DNA of 64,000 nucleotides, from contig NZ_CP100400.1 of the NCBI RefSeq assembly GCF_024218795.1, positions 2,418,001 through 2,482,000 of the forward strand, in the 5' to 3' direction. The notes under the pieces were generated by a model. It was not told where the DNA came from. It searched no databases and saw only the letters and a list, made by a program, of their open reading frames with translations. Shown here in pieces: positions 26,725-35,987 of this stretch (position 1 is the stretch's first letter; each line of letters begins with the position of its first letter). Source of the DNA: Halorussus aquaticus. GTDB taxonomy: Archaea; Halobacteriota; Halobacteria; Halobacteriales; Haladaptataceae. The position numbers and the translations under genes are program-made.

Positions 26725-28596
26725 ATGACCGAACACGACTACGAGGAACTCGGCCTCGTCGCGGGACTGGAGATTCACCAGCAACTCGACACCGAGACCA
26801 AACTGTTCTGCAACTGTCCGACCGAACTCCGGGAACCCGAGGCGGCCGACCACCGATTCACGCGCTTCCTGCACCCGACCAAGAGCGAACTGGGCGAGAT
26901 CGACGAGGCGGCGCTCGAAGAGAGTCGCGTAGACCGCGAGTTCGAGTACCTCTCGTACGACACCACCTGTCTGGTCGAGGAGGACGACGAACCGCCACAC
27001 CGATTGGACGACGAAGCGCAGGAGGTCGTCCTCGAAATCGCGCAACTGCTCGACATGGACGTGGTGGACCAAGCCCACGTCATGCGCAAAATCGTCGTGG
27101 ACGGGTCGAACACGTCGGGGTTCCAGCGCTCGACGCTGATGGCCTCCGACGGCGAGATTTCGACCAGCGACGGCGCGGTCGGCGTCGAGGACCTGATGCT
27201 CGAAGAGGAGAGCGCCCAGCGCGTCGAGGAGCGCGAGGACGGCGTCCTCTACAGCCTCGACCGACTCGGCATCCCGCTGGTCGAAATCGGCACCAAGCCC
27301 GACATCCGGTCGCCCGCGCAGGCCCGCGAGGCCGCCGAGACCATCGGGATGCTCCTGCGCTCGACCGGCAAGGTCAAGCGCGGTCTGGGCACCATCCGGC
27401 AGGACGTGAACATCTCCATCGAGGAGGGCGCTCGCGTCGAGGTCAAGGGCGTCCAGAGCCTCGACGACATCGACGACCTCGTCGAGAACGAGGTCCACCG
27501 GCAGGTCCGCCTGCTGGAGATTCGCGACGAACTCCGCGAGCGCGACGCCGAAATCGGCGACGTGCAGGACGTGACCGACACCTTCGCCGACACCGACTCG
27601 GGCGTCATCCGCGGCGCGCTGGACTCTGGCGGGAAGGTCACGGCGGTCCCGCTCTACGGCTTCGACGGTCTCGTGGGCGCGGAGATTCAGACCGACCGCC
27701 GCCTCGGCACGGAACTCTCCGACCACGCCAAGCGCCACGGCGCGGGCGGCATCTTCCACACCGACGAACTCCCCGCTTACGGCGTGGCCGACGAGGAAGT
27801 CGCCGCCCTCCGCGAGGCGGTCGGTGCGGGCGAACAGGACGCGGTGGCCATCGTCGCCGCCGACCCCGAGACCGCCGACCTCGCCATCGAGGCCGCCGCC
27901 GAACGGGCCGAGACCGCCCTCGACGGCGTCCCCGAGGAGACCCGCGGCGCGAACGAGGACGGCACCACGCGCTACCTCCGCCCGCTCCCCGGCGCGGCCC
28001 GGATGTACCCCGAGACCGACGTGCCGCCGGTCGAACCCGACCCGAGCGAGGTCGAGACGCCCGAACTCCTGACCGAGAAGGTCGAGCGCTATCAGGACGA
28101 GTACGGTCTCGACGCCGGACTCGCCGAGCAGGTCGCGTACGGTCAGCGCATGCCCCTCTTCGAACGCGCCGTCGAGGAGTTGGGCGCGGACGCCACGCTC
28201 GCCGCCCAGACCGTCGAGAGCACGGTGACGGAACTCCGGCGCGACGACGTGCCGGTCGAGAACCTGACCGACGACCACTTCCTCGGGACGCTGGAACTAG
28301 TCGCCGAGGGAGAGACGGCCAAGGGGAACGTCGGCGAGGTGCTGACCGCGCTCGCAGCGAATCCGGACCTGACTGCCGCGGAAGCCGTCGAGCAGGAGGG
28401 TCTCGGCAGCGCGGCCGAGGACGAGGTCCGCGAGTCCGTGGTCGAAGTCGTAGAGCGCAACGAGGGACAGGTCGAGGAGCAGGGCATGCAGGCGTTCTCC
28501 GGACTGATGGGCGAGGCGATGGGAGCGCTCGGCGGCAAGGCCGACGGCGACCTCGTGAGCGAGATTCTCCGCGAGGAGATTCAGAAGCGGGCCTGA
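26725..28596 (+). CDS. gatE: Glutamyl-tRNA(Gln) amidotransferase subunit E
   Basis: GatE with GatD turns Glu-tRNA(Gln) into Gln-tRNA(Gln), the archaeal route to glutaminyl-tRNA. The 623-residue product has the GatB/E core: GLVAGLEIHQQLDTETKLFC, then RKIVVDGSNTSGFQRS, and GTIRQDVNISI. The AspRS-like insertion that sets GatE apart from GatB follows (about residues 290-410), and the C-terminal helical YqeY-type domain binds tRNA. gatD is not in this window. Confidence 0.96.
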   Translation: MTEHDYEELGLVAGLEIHQQLDTETKLFCNCPTELREPEAADHRFTRFLHPTKSELGEIDEAALEESRVDREFEYLSYDTTCLVEEDDEPPHRLDDEAQEVVLEIAQLLDMDVVDQAHVMRKIVVDGSNTSGFQRSTLMASDGEISTSDGAVGVEDLMLEEESAQRVEEREDGVLYSLDRLGIPLVEIGTKPDIRSPAQAREAAETIGMLLRSTGKVKRGLGTIRQDVNISIEEGARVEVKGVQSLDDIDDLVENEVHRQVRLLEIRDELRERDAEIGDVQDVTDTFADTDSGVIRGALDSGGKVTAVPLYGFDGLVGAEIQTDRRLGTELSDHAKRHGAGGIFHTDELPAYGVADEEVAALREAVGAGEQDAVAIVAADPETADLAIEAAAERAETALDGVPEETRGANEDGTTRYLRPLPGAARMYPETDVPPVEPDPSEVETPELLTEKVERYQDEYGLDAGLAEQVAYGQRMPLFERAVEELGADATLAAQTVESTVTELRRDDVPVENLTDDHFLGTLELVAEGETAKGNVGEVLTALAANPDLTAAEAVEQEGLGSAAEDEVRESVVEVVERNEGQVEEQGMQAFSGLMGEAMGALGGKADGDLVSEILREEIQKRA

Positions 28597-28796
28597 GCCT
28601 CTATCGACGGCTTTTACTCCGGTCTTCCCGTGAGATAGTACTCGAATCGACACTTTCTGCCGACTACTCTCTCGTACCCGCGTCCCTGAGACGAACCGAT
28701 GCGAGTTGAGGAGTCTCGCCGTCGGTCGGACTGTTCACCCAGGCCGACCGGTTCTACGGAGTTGACCCAGGATACCGAAGTTAACTCGTGGTACGG

Positions 28797-28997
28797 TTAT
28801 CCGTTCTCAGCGTTCGTAAGGTACGACTGCAACGGTTCCCACCACCACCGCCACCGCACGACGAACAGGACTCCACCGAAGACCGACCCGTAGATAACGT
28901 AGGCCACTCGGTCCGTCGCCAACCCGTAGATCGGCAGGAAGAACCCTACGAAACCCAGCAGTAGGAGACGAACGGGAACGAACTCACCACGGGACAT
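28797..28997 (-). CDS. Small two-span membrane protein, 66 aa
   Basis: From the ATG at 28997 the product is MSRGEFVPVRLLLLGFVGFFLPIYGL, a short polar turn, a second hydrophobic segment (VAYVIYGSVFGGVLFVV) and a Trp-rich end (RWRWWWEPL). It is not recognised. An upstream ATG at 29030 would add 11 polar residues. The cluster of tryptophans at the membrane edge is its only striking trait. Confidence 0.6.
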   Translation of the reverse strand: MSRGEFVPVRLLLLGFVGFFLPIYGLATDRVAYVIYGSVFGGVLFVVRWRWWWEPLQSYLTNAENG

Positions 28998-29120
28998 ACT
29001 CCATATTTCATCGTGGTCGGTCAAGAACATTATGACCGGGCAAACACGGGGAAGAGGTCAGGCAGAGACGCGGCCGAGTTCTGGACAGGGACGACTTCGT
29101 ACGCGAGTGATGTCCGGGAA

Positions 29121-29942
29121 CTACAGCGGCGCGTACCGCCGGACGCCCGAGAGGAACTCGCGGGAGACGACCGACCATCGGGGGTCGCTGACGCGGCGCG
29201 AGAGCTTGTAGGCCACCCAGACCAGCAGGACCGCGAAGACGGCGTCGGTCACCCAGTGGACGCCGAGGTAGAGCGTCGAGAACACGATGGCGACCGCGAG
29301 CACCGTCGCGGTGTAGGCGTACCGGGTGTCGGCCTTCTGGGCGTAGAGGGCGGCCAGCACCGACAGGCCGGTGTGGAGGCTCGGGAACGCCTTCACGAGC
29401 GTGTCCGTCGAGAAGATGCCGTACTGGATGGCGGGGTTGAGTTCGTACATCAGCGGTTCGACCGTCGAGAGGTACAGCGACGACACCTTCACCGGGAACA
29501 GCAGGAAGAACGGCACCGCCGTCACGACGACGATGATGTACGCCAGCGCGTAGCGGTGGGCCTCCTCCTCGTCGTGCGCCTTCAGTTTGAAGTACGTGAA
29601 CAGCACGATGAACGGGAATCCGACGAGGTACACCCCGGTCGCCAGCACCGTGAGCGGGACGACCGCGAAGGCTTGGAACGCCGCGACGGTCGCGCCCTCG
29701 ACGGCGTAGATGGCTCCGGTGAACGTCCGGGCGACGTGGAAGTGCATCGCCAGCGTGTTCACGATTTCCGTGACGACCCACGCCACGCCGAGGTACTTCC
29801 AGTCGGTCTTTAGGAAGTCCACGAGGAGTGTGCGAAAGCGCTCCTCCGGGAGGAAGAGTCGCTTGCCCACGAGCATGGCGGCGATGCTCGGGACCGCGAC
29901 GAGGAGGGTGAACTGCGTACCGAGCGGCAGGGAGGCAAACAT
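29121..29942 (-). CDS. PAP2-superfamily lipid phosphatase/IPC-synthase-like membrane enzyme
   Basis: The 273-residue protein has about six membrane helices and the PAP2 catalytic motifs KAFPSLHTGLSVL and LYLGVHWVTDAVFAVL (phosphatase motifs PSxH and H-x3-D). The spacing and the preceding VSSLYLSTVEPLMYELNPAIQYG region resemble inositol-phosphorylceramide synthase-like members rather than soluble phosphatases. It probably removes or transfers a lipid headgroup at the outer membrane face. The substrate is unknown. Confidence 0.87.
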   Translation of the reverse strand: MFASLPLGTQFTLLVAVPSIAAMLVGKRLFLPEERFRTLLVDFLKTDWKYLGVAWVVTEIVNTLAMHFHVARTFTGAIYAVEGATVAAFQAFAVVPLTVLATGVYLVGFPFIVLFTYFKLKAHDEEEAHRYALAYIIVVVTAVPFFLLFPVKVSSLYLSTVEPLMYELNPAIQYGIFSTDTLVKAFPSLHTGLSVLAALYAQKADTRYAYTATVLAVAIVFSTLYLGVHWVTDAVFAVLLVWVAYKLSRRVSDPRWSVVSREFLSGVRRYAPL

Positions 29943-29970
29943 AGTCGTGGATAGGTTACGAACCGATAGG

Positions 29971-29978
29971 ATAAAAGA
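29971..29978 (-). promoter_or_regulatory. TATA box of PAP2 gene
   Basis: TCTTTTAT on the minus strand lies 29-36 bases before the start at 29942. Confidence 0.5.
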
Positions 29979-30104
29979 TTTGACTTTCTACGCGCGAACG
30001 CGACGTAGACCGTGTCGTGTGATGGTTTAGCACTACTCGAACCCCCACTGTTCTCACTGCAAAGAGTATCGTGAGCGAGAGGGAAAACCGTTCGGGCGAA
30101 ACGC

Positions 30105-30866
30105 TTACTCGTGGTCCGGAGTCGTCCGATTCGCGTCTGATTTCTCACCGTCGTCGGCGTGGTAGATGGCTCGCCGGAGGACGCCCCGAAGCGTCCGGAC
30201 CTCTCGACCCGTCGGATGGGCGCGGCCGAGGAGTCGCCGGACGAGTCGGAGCGTCTTCGCACGCTTCTCCTCGGGGTGGTCGATTGCGGCGAGGAACTCG
30301 CCGAAGTGGTCGTAGAACCCCTCGATTTCGGACTCGTCGGCGCGCTCGCGCTCCACGTCCGGGAGTTGCGTCTCCTCGACGGTGAGGTCCCGGAGTTCGT
30401 AGAGCGTGACGGTCGCGGCCTGCCCCAGATTCAGCGACGAGTAGTCGGAACTGGCGGGTATCGAACACACTTCGTCCACGAAGGCCATCTCGTCGTTGGT
30501 CAGGCCGTTGTCCTCGCGGCCGAAGACGAGGCAGGTGTCTGCCTCCACGTCCCGGAGACTGTCGGCCAACTCGTCCACCGTCTTGAACGGGAACCGGCGG
30601 TGCTTGCGGGCGTCCTCGTTGGTCGTCGCGGTCAGAGCCACAGTGTGGTAGTTCTCCACGAGGTGGTCGAACGTCACGTCGTCGTAGTTCGGGAGGACGT
30701 CCTCGCGGGCCTGCCCGGCGAAGCCGTAGGCCTCGCTGTCGCGGCCGAACTCCGGCGGGTTCACGAGTTTGAGGTCGTGCATGCCGAAGTTCTTCATGGC
30801 CCGCGCGATGGTCCCGATGTTGCCGGGCGTCTTCGGTTCCACGACGGCGACTGCGGGCGGCTTCAT
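30105..30866 (-). CDS. trmJ: SPOUT tRNA/rRNA methyltransferase, TrmJ-type
   Basis: The first 160 residues form a SPOUT (trefoil knot) methyltransferase: [21 protein letters not shown] at the start, [15 protein letters not shown] and [16 protein letters not shown] near the knot. Archaeal TrmJ methylates the 2'-OH at position 32 of tRNA. A helical C-terminal extension of about 90 residues is typical of this family. Its ATG overlaps the stop of the 200-residue gene upstream (30863-30866). Exact tRNA position is inferred from family. Confidence 0.88.
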   Translation of the reverse strand: MKPPAVAVVEPKTPGNIGTIARAMKNFGMHDLKLVNPPEFGRDSEAYGFAGQAREDVLPNYDDVTFDHLVENYHTVALTATTNEDARKHRRFPFKTVDELADSLRDVEADTCLVFGREDNGLTNDEMAFVDEVCSIPASSDYSSLNLGQAATVTLYELRDLTVEETQLPDVERERADESEIEGFYDHFGEFLAAIDHPEEKRAKTLRLVRRLLGRAHPTGREVRTLRGVLRRAIYHADDGEKSDANRTTPDHE

Positions 30867-31465
30867 GAGGGGTAGTCCCGACCCAAGTCGAGGTCGTCGA
30901 TGTCCTCGTCGCCGCCTTCGGCGCTTTCGTCGGCGGTTTCGCTTCCGTCCCCGTTCTCGTCCTCGTCCATGTTGCGGAGGTCGATGCGTTTCTGCTCGTC
31001 TTCAGGGACGTCGACGTTCAGTTCCTCCTGGTCGGGTTCGGGCGGTTCCGGAACGTCCTCGGGGTCGGTCTCGACGTGTTCGACGCCGCCGTACCCATCC
31101 GGCGCGCGGCCCCCGTCGAGGAACCACTCGTGGAACTCGTCCTGTAGCTCCTGTTCGCCCTTGAACTGACTGCCGCCCGCTTCGCTGAACCAGTAGAGGA
31201 AGTCGGGTTCGTGGTCCGCACAGAGGACCACCTCACCGAGCGCCTCGCCGTAGACGACCTCCGCGACGTTGCACTCGTGAACGTTCTCGTCGCCGTGGAT
31301 GAGCCAACAGGCGTCGCACGGCGCGTTGACCAGCGCCTGCAACCGAATCAGTCGCTTGCGCGGCCCCTTCGGAATCTCGTCCATCGGCCGGAACTCGCCG
31401 TCCTCGGTGAACACCTCGTCCTCGTCGAACCGCCAGCCGCGAAGCCCGATGCTGACTTTGCCCAT
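30863..31465 (-). CDS. Hypothetical protein with CxxC region and acidic tail, 200 aa
   Basis: Not recognised. The first 120 residues form a compact domain with [16 protein letters not shown] and a later [13 protein letters not shown], a Cys/His set that could bind zinc. From about residue 125 on it is a disordered Asp/Glu/Pro tail. Translational overlap with trmJ suggests a linked role in RNA modification or translation; this is inference. Confidence 0.78.
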   Translation of the reverse strand: MGKVSIGLRGWRFDEDEVFTEDGEFRPMDEIPKGPRKRLIRLQALVNAPCDACWLIHGDENVHECNVAEVVYGEALGEVVLCADHEPDFLYWFSEAGGSQFKGEQELQDEFHEWFLDGGRAPDGYGGVEHVETDPEDVPEPPEPDQEELNVDVPEDEQKRIDLRNMDEDENGDGSETADESAEGGDEDIDDLDLGRDYPS

Positions 31466-31801
31466 TTGCTCGGTAGGTTCGGGTTCGGAGGTGAAAAAGA
31501 GCGCGTTCTACGCGCGTCTCGTCAGTCTCGGAGTGCGGTCGTCGCGTGTCCGAGCAGCAGCTATCTACTTCTTGAGCCGAGGAGGTACCGCACAGCGCCG
31601 CGACCGCACCGCGACACCCTCGCACCTCCCCAACCGCTTGCGCTTCTCAGTCGCTCCGCTCCTTGCTACGGTCACCCTCGCGTGGTAGGCGCGACCACCT
31701 CGGGTCGCGACAGCACACGCCGACGTAGAGGACGGTCTGTCAGCCTCTAAGCAACTCGCCAATACGATGGAAACCAAATATTTCGTAGAGAACGGAAGCC
31801 C
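31466..31801. other. Intergenic region with no clear gene
   Basis: No convincing coding frame. GCGACC-acctcg-GGTCGC at 31691-31708 can form a hairpin. A pyrimidine-rich stretch near 31610-31680 is unlike the coding DNA around it. An AT-rich patch at about 31768-31795 lies next to the helicase stop codon. No tRNA or other RNA was recognised. Confidence 0.4.
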
Positions 31802-33946
31802 TCAGTCGGCGAACTGGTCGATGGTCGTCGCCTGCGACCCGTCGTCCATCTCGCGTTCGAGGTCGTCGGGGTGCGGTGCGGGGAACGTCAGGGCCGGGTC
31901 GAACCACGAGACCTGTCGGGTGATGTCCTCGATTTCGTGGAAGACGGGTTCGTCGTCGCCCGTCCCTGTGACGGTACACCACGCCTCCGTCCGGGTGATG
32001 GCCACGAACGCCTCGTTGCGGCGCTGGACGAGGTCCGCGCGCCGCGAGTCGTCCTCGACGTGTTCGACGCCGAGGACGTACACCATCGCGGCCTGATTCC
32101 CCTTCGTGCGGTTGACCCGCGAGACGGTCACTTCGCCCTCCTCGGCGAACACGTCCTTGCTCCCCTCCCAGACGAGGTTCGGGGTCACGCCGCGGGCGTC
32201 GAGTTCCTCGGCCAGACGCTCGCCGGTCTGCTTGGAGGTCCAGTACTCGCCGAGCGGGACCGCCATGATTCGCTCGGGAGCGAGAGCGTGGTCGGTCACG
32301 TCCTCGGCGATGCGGTCGGCGACCCACTCGATCTCGTCGTCGCGGTCGGCGAACGACTGGAACGTGGCGAACGGACTGGCCGCCGTCTCGTCCGCGAGGG
32401 GATGGGGCGAGTGTTCCGACGGCCGGACCAGTTCGACCGACTCGCCGTACTTCCGGAAGTCGCCGGACTCGACCTCGTAGCCGACGTTCTCCCAGCCCTC
32501 CTGGGTCGTGATGGCTTGCACAGCGCCGCCGTCACGGAGGAGACCCATTCCGAGCGCGTGGGCCAGCATCAGGACCGACCGCGGGGTCCGGTAGGCCTTC
32601 CGCATGATCTGGCTCTTCTGGACGCCGCCCTCGTAGGACCCCCGCAGGTCAACGAGCGGGTCGCCAGCCTCGTCGGTGCCGAAGACGTTCGTCGGACTCG
32701 GCGCGGAGAGCGTCTGGAGATTTTGGGCCTCGTCGTACGCCCAGACGAGTCGCTTGGGCGGGCGGAGCGCGGCCCGACAGAGTTTGTAGAAGCCGGGGTC
32801 GAAGTCCTGGGCCTCGTCGATGAGGATGGCGTCGTAGGACTCCTGCACGACGCCCTCCTCCAACACTTCGAGACAGCACGAGTGGAGCAGGTTGCCGTCC
32901 TCCTCGCCGAACTCGTCCTGCGCGTCGCCGTAGGTCCGGGGCGTGACGCCCGCCTCCTGCGCGATGCGGTAGTAGAGACCGTGGCGCTTCCGGCCGCCCC
33001 ACCCGTGGAGGACGTGGAACTTCTCCCAGTTCGGGTCGGCGTCGCCGGACGTGAAGAAGGCGTAGTAGCGCTCTACCTTCTCGGTGATGGTCTCGTAGAG
33101 GCTCCGGGTCTGGAACGTGAGCGCGATGTCCCACTCGGGGTGGGCGGCGTGCATCCGGGCGGCCTTCTTCGCCATCAGCACCGTCTTGCCCGACCCCGCG
33201 ATGCCCCGAATCTGCTGGGGACCGTCGGGAATCTGGAGACCGACCGCCTCCTGCTTCTCGTCGAGTCGGTTCAGTCCCTTCTCGACGCGCTCGTACAGGC
33301 CGCCCTTGGTCGCCTCGTCCTTGAGGTTCGGGCGTCGCTCACCGCTTATCGGCTGGCCGCCGCTCAGGACGGCGCGGGCCGCCTCGTACTCGTCGTCGGT
33401 GAGTCCGTCGCCCGGGAGCGACCGGATTCGCTCGCGGAGCGCGGTCGGCGTGAGGTCGTCGGCGGTCAGGACCGGCGGCGCGCTCGGCCCCTCGTGGAAG
33501 CCGCGGGCCTCCCACTCCTCCCGGGTGATGTTCGGGAGCGCGACGAGGGGGTTCATCGACACCTCGTGGTTGTGGCGCTCGTCCATCAGTTCCGGTTCCT
33601 TCGTGAAGTGCGAGAGCAGTTTGAACCCCTGGTCGCGGGCCTGCGAGTACGGCGCGGCGCTCGACTGGGCGGTCCCCCGGAGAATCCACTTGTCGCCCTC
33701 GATGGCCCGAACGTGGTCCATCTGGTAGCCCTTGCACTCGATTACCACCGCGCCCGCGTCCCGCAGAAAGAGGAGGAAGTCCATCTCCCGGTCGTACTCT
33801 CCGGCGGTCCGGTCCACGATGGGGTACCGGTGGTAGGCGACGCCGACGTCGGACGGACCGAACGCCGACTTGAGCCGATTCCAGACCTCGCGCTCGGCGT
33901 CGGTCCCGGAGTGGTCGGCCCGATAGCCCGACGAGACGAAGTTCAT
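31802..33946 (-). CDS. NERD-domain nuclease fused to superfamily 1 helicase
   Basis: Residues 1-110 contain a nuclease-related (NERD) domain with Glu20, REMDFLLFL (Asp56) and the VVIECKGY motif (about 68-74), a PD-(D/E)xK-like set. A UvrD-like SF1 helicase follows: Walker A GIAGSGKT (248-255), Walker B ILIDEAQDFD, a QIMRKAYRTPRSVLMLAHAL motif and a late VSRVNRTKGNQAAMVYVLGVE with REAFVAITR-like NEAFVAITRTE. It may act in DNA repair or in defence against foreign DNA. It stands alone, with no partner gene of a known defence system beside it. Confidence 0.88.
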   Translation of the reverse strand: MNFVSSGYRADHSGTDAEREVWNRLKSAFGPSDVGVAYHRYPIVDRTAGEYDREMDFLLFLRDAGAVVIECKGYQMDHVRAIEGDKWILRGTAQSSAAPYSQARDQGFKLLSHFTKEPELMDERHNHEVSMNPLVALPNITREEWEARGFHEGPSAPPVLTADDLTPTALRERIRSLPGDGLTDDEYEAARAVLSGGQPISGERRPNLKDEATKGGLYERVEKGLNRLDEKQEAVGLQIPDGPQQIRGIAGSGKTVLMAKKAARMHAAHPEWDIALTFQTRSLYETITEKVERYYAFFTSGDADPNWEKFHVLHGWGGRKRHGLYYRIAQEAGVTPRTYGDAQDEFGEEDGNLLHSCCLEVLEEGVVQESYDAILIDEAQDFDPGFYKLCRAALRPPKRLVWAYDEAQNLQTLSAPSPTNVFGTDEAGDPLVDLRGSYEGGVQKSQIMRKAYRTPRSVLMLAHALGMGLLRDGGAVQAITTQEGWENVGYEVESGDFRKYGESVELVRPSEHSPHPLADETAASPFATFQSFADRDDEIEWVADRIAEDVTDHALAPERIMAVPLGEYWTSKQTGERLAEELDARGVTPNLVWEGSKDVFAEEGEVTVSRVNRTKGNQAAMVYVLGVEHVEDDSRRADLVQRRNEAFVAITRTEAWCTVTGTGDDEPVFHEIEDITRQVSWFDPALTFPAPHPDDLEREMDDGSQATTIDQFAD

Positions 33947-34048
33947 GTGACATTCGCTGTGGAAGCGGGAGTTAAACGTTAGGTTTCCGCCTGCTGGTAA
34001 TTTCTGTGGAGAGCGAGGGTCGGAATGATTGTTTCCCCATCCTCGCCC

Positions 34049-34079
34049 GGCCGCGACCTTCGGCCGCCCGCTCGCGGCC
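34049..34079. repeat. GC-rich intergenic inverted repeat
   Basis: GGCCGCGA at 34049-34056 and TCGCGGCC at 34072-34079 are perfect eight-base arms around a 15-base centre that itself contains CGGCCG. It lies between the divergently transcribed helicase and 165-residue genes. Confidence 0.5.
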
Positions 34080-34157
34080 CCTTCCTCGCATCTAGAGTTT
34101 GGAATTGTGTCCGAGCGCGTCCGAACGCTTAGGCGGCCATCGGTCGTAGCGGTTCAC

Positions 34158-34655
34158 ATGACGGACCGCGGACGCGCCGACCCGGTCTCGGTCGAGGGCG
34201 AGGTCGAACGCGACGCTGTCGAGTACCTGCCCGAGAACGACGCGGTTCGCTACGTCAGCGCATGGGTTCACTCGGACCACGAAGCGTTCGTCGCAGGGGA
34301 GAACACTGAGCGCGAACCCCGGTACGCGACGACACCGTTCGATGAATGGGCACCGACTGAGTGCGCCCACGTCGGTGCGAGACACGTCCTCGAAGTCGTC
34401 CGGACGAGACTGGAACGAGGGAGTGACGACGTGTCGTACACGGTCGGGACCGAAAACGGCTCGAAGGTAATCTACATGACGTACTCGACCACGTACGGAC
34501 GGAACGGGAGCGTCTTCTCCGAACCGTCGGTGGACCACGATGGACTGGTCGAGGCCACGCCGCAGTCGGTGACTGCGACGATTTCGATTGACGGCCGAAA
34601 CCACACCGAGACGGTCCCAGTGATTGTCAAGCACTCCGTCGAGCGGTTGGAGTGA
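34158..34655 (+). CDS. Hypothetical protein, 165 aa
   Basis: Not recognised. From the ATG at 34158 (MTDRGRADPVSVEGEVERDAVEY) it is a soluble, acidic protein. The second half is beta-rich (VSYTVGTENGSKVIYMTYSTTYG, TATISIDGRNHTETVPVIVKHSV). No signal peptide precedes it. GC content looks slightly lower than for its neighbours, so recent acquisition is possible but unproven. Confidence 0.65.
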   Translation: MTDRGRADPVSVEGEVERDAVEYLPENDAVRYVSAWVHSDHEAFVAGENTEREPRYATTPFDEWAPTECAHVGARHVLEVVRTRLERGSDDVSYTVGTENGSKVIYMTYSTTYGRNGSVFSEPSVDHDGLVEATPQSVTATISIDGRNHTETVPVIVKHSVERLE

Positions 34656-34703
34656 TACGCGAGTCGAGGGCCAGTACCTGTAATCGCCGCCGAAACGACC
34701 TCC

Positions 34704-34710
34704 TTTTTAT
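34704..34710 (+). promoter_or_regulatory. TATA box of folP-like gene
   Basis: TTTTTAT is centred 27 bases before the ATG at 34734, a typical leaderless arrangement. Confidence 0.55.
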
Positions 34711-34733
34711 CCCTCGCTCCCCGCCTACCCGAC

Positions 34734-35885
34734 ATGCAGAACGTCATCGCCGCGGGGCTGGGCATCGGCGACGACTACCCGCCGCGGATAATGGGCGTGC
34801 TGAACGTCAGCGAGGAGTCGCCCTACGACCCGAGCGTCTACGACGACCCGGGCGAGGCCGCCGAGTACGTCGATTCGGAACTCATCTCGGAGGGCGCGGA
34901 CATCGTTGACGTGGGGCTGGAGTCGGCCAACAAGCGCTTCGAGGTCCTCTCGGCCGAACAGGAACTCGACCGACTCGACACCGCGGTCGAAGCCATCGAG
35001 AGCGTCTCCGGCGACGCCGTCTTCTCTATCGAGACCCGGTACGCCGAGGTCGCCGACGAGGCGCTCTCGCGGGGGTTCGACATGGTCAACGACATCTGCG
35101 GCTTCGCCGACCCGCGGATGCCGGACGTCTGCCGGGACCACGACGCCGCGGTCGTCAAGATGGCGAGTCCGCCGGACCTCGAACGTCCCGGTGCGATAGA
35201 GAAGCCCGACGACATCTACGAGGCGCTGAAGCGCGAGGGGCTGACCGACAAGACCATCGTGGACCCCGCGTTCGGCGGGTGGTCGGAGGCCAAGACGCTG
35301 GACGACGACCGCGAGACGTTCCGCCGCCTCAGGGAGTTCCGCGGTCTCGGCCAGCCGATTCTGGTCTCCATCAACCGCAAGAACTTCCTCCGGGACCTCG
35401 CGGGCCGGTCCACCGAGGAGGCGCTGCCGGTCTCGCTGGCCGCGACTTCGATGGCGGTCGAGCGCGGCGCGCACGTCGTCCGGACCCACGACGTGGCCGA
35501 GACCAGAGACGCCGCCCGAATCGGCGCGGCGTTCGCCCGCGACCGTCTTGCCGACGAGACCGACGGCGTCGGCGTGGAGGAACTGGACGTGTCCACCGCC
35601 CGCGAAGCGTCGCGCCACCTCGAACGAGTCGGGGCGGACGCCGAGTTCGCCGACGAGACGACGACCCGTCTCTTCGAACTCTCGGGGCTCTCCGACGCCG
35701 AGCGCGAGACCCTCGCGTCGGTCGCGGCCGACGCCGGAGTCGTCTTCGCCTCCGGTGCCGCGGGCAGTCTGCTCGCGGGGACGCCCGCCGCGCTCGCTCA
35801 CCTCCGGTCGTACGCGGGCGAGACCGGCGAGGTCACCGACCGCCTCGCGGCGGTCCTCGATGCCGTCAGTGAGCCGGAACGTTAA
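34734..35885 (+). CDS. folP: Dihydropteroate synthase-like protein
   Basis: The first 270 residues form a DHPS-type TIM barrel: RIMGVLNVSEESPYD, GADIVDVGLES, MVNDICGFADP, and the R-x-H motif in VVRTHDVAET. The usual GGESTRPG loop is altered to VGLESANKRF, and SRK appears as INRKNF. A C-terminal region of about 110 residues (from DVSTAREASRHLERV on) is not part of ordinary DHPS. It should join a pterin to an aromatic amine for folate-like cofactor synthesis, supported by mptE 100 bases downstream. Confidence 0.85.
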   Translation: MQNVIAAGLGIGDDYPPRIMGVLNVSEESPYDPSVYDDPGEAAEYVDSELISEGADIVDVGLESANKRFEVLSAEQELDRLDTAVEAIESVSGDAVFSIETRYAEVADEALSRGFDMVNDICGFADPRMPDVCRDHDAAVVKMASPPDLERPGAIEKPDDIYEALKREGLTDKTIVDPAFGGWSEAKTLDDDRETFRRLREFRGLGQPILVSINRKNFLRDLAGRSTEEALPVSLAATSMAVERGAHVVRTHDVAETRDAARIGAAFARDRLADETDGVGVEELDVSTAREASRHLERVGADAEFADETTTRLFELSGLSDAERETLASVAADAGVVFASGAAGSLLAGTPAALAHLRSYAGETGEVTDRLAAVLDAVSEPER

Positions 35886-35987
35886 GAGAAAACTTATGCC
35901 GGGGGAGAGAGAATTCGCGATTGGGAAGCCGGAAGGGCGCTCGCGGGTAGGGGTACTTGCAAGCGAACTTCCGGCTCAGACGGTTCT

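Noticed and set aside
31466-31801. Possible tRNA or small RNA in the intergenic region
   Set aside because: No cloverleaf arms or TTCGA-type loop could be built; only a short hairpin was found.
34029-34157. Longer N-terminus of the 165-residue protein
   Set aside because: The extension is non-acidic and covers a GC-rich inverted repeat.
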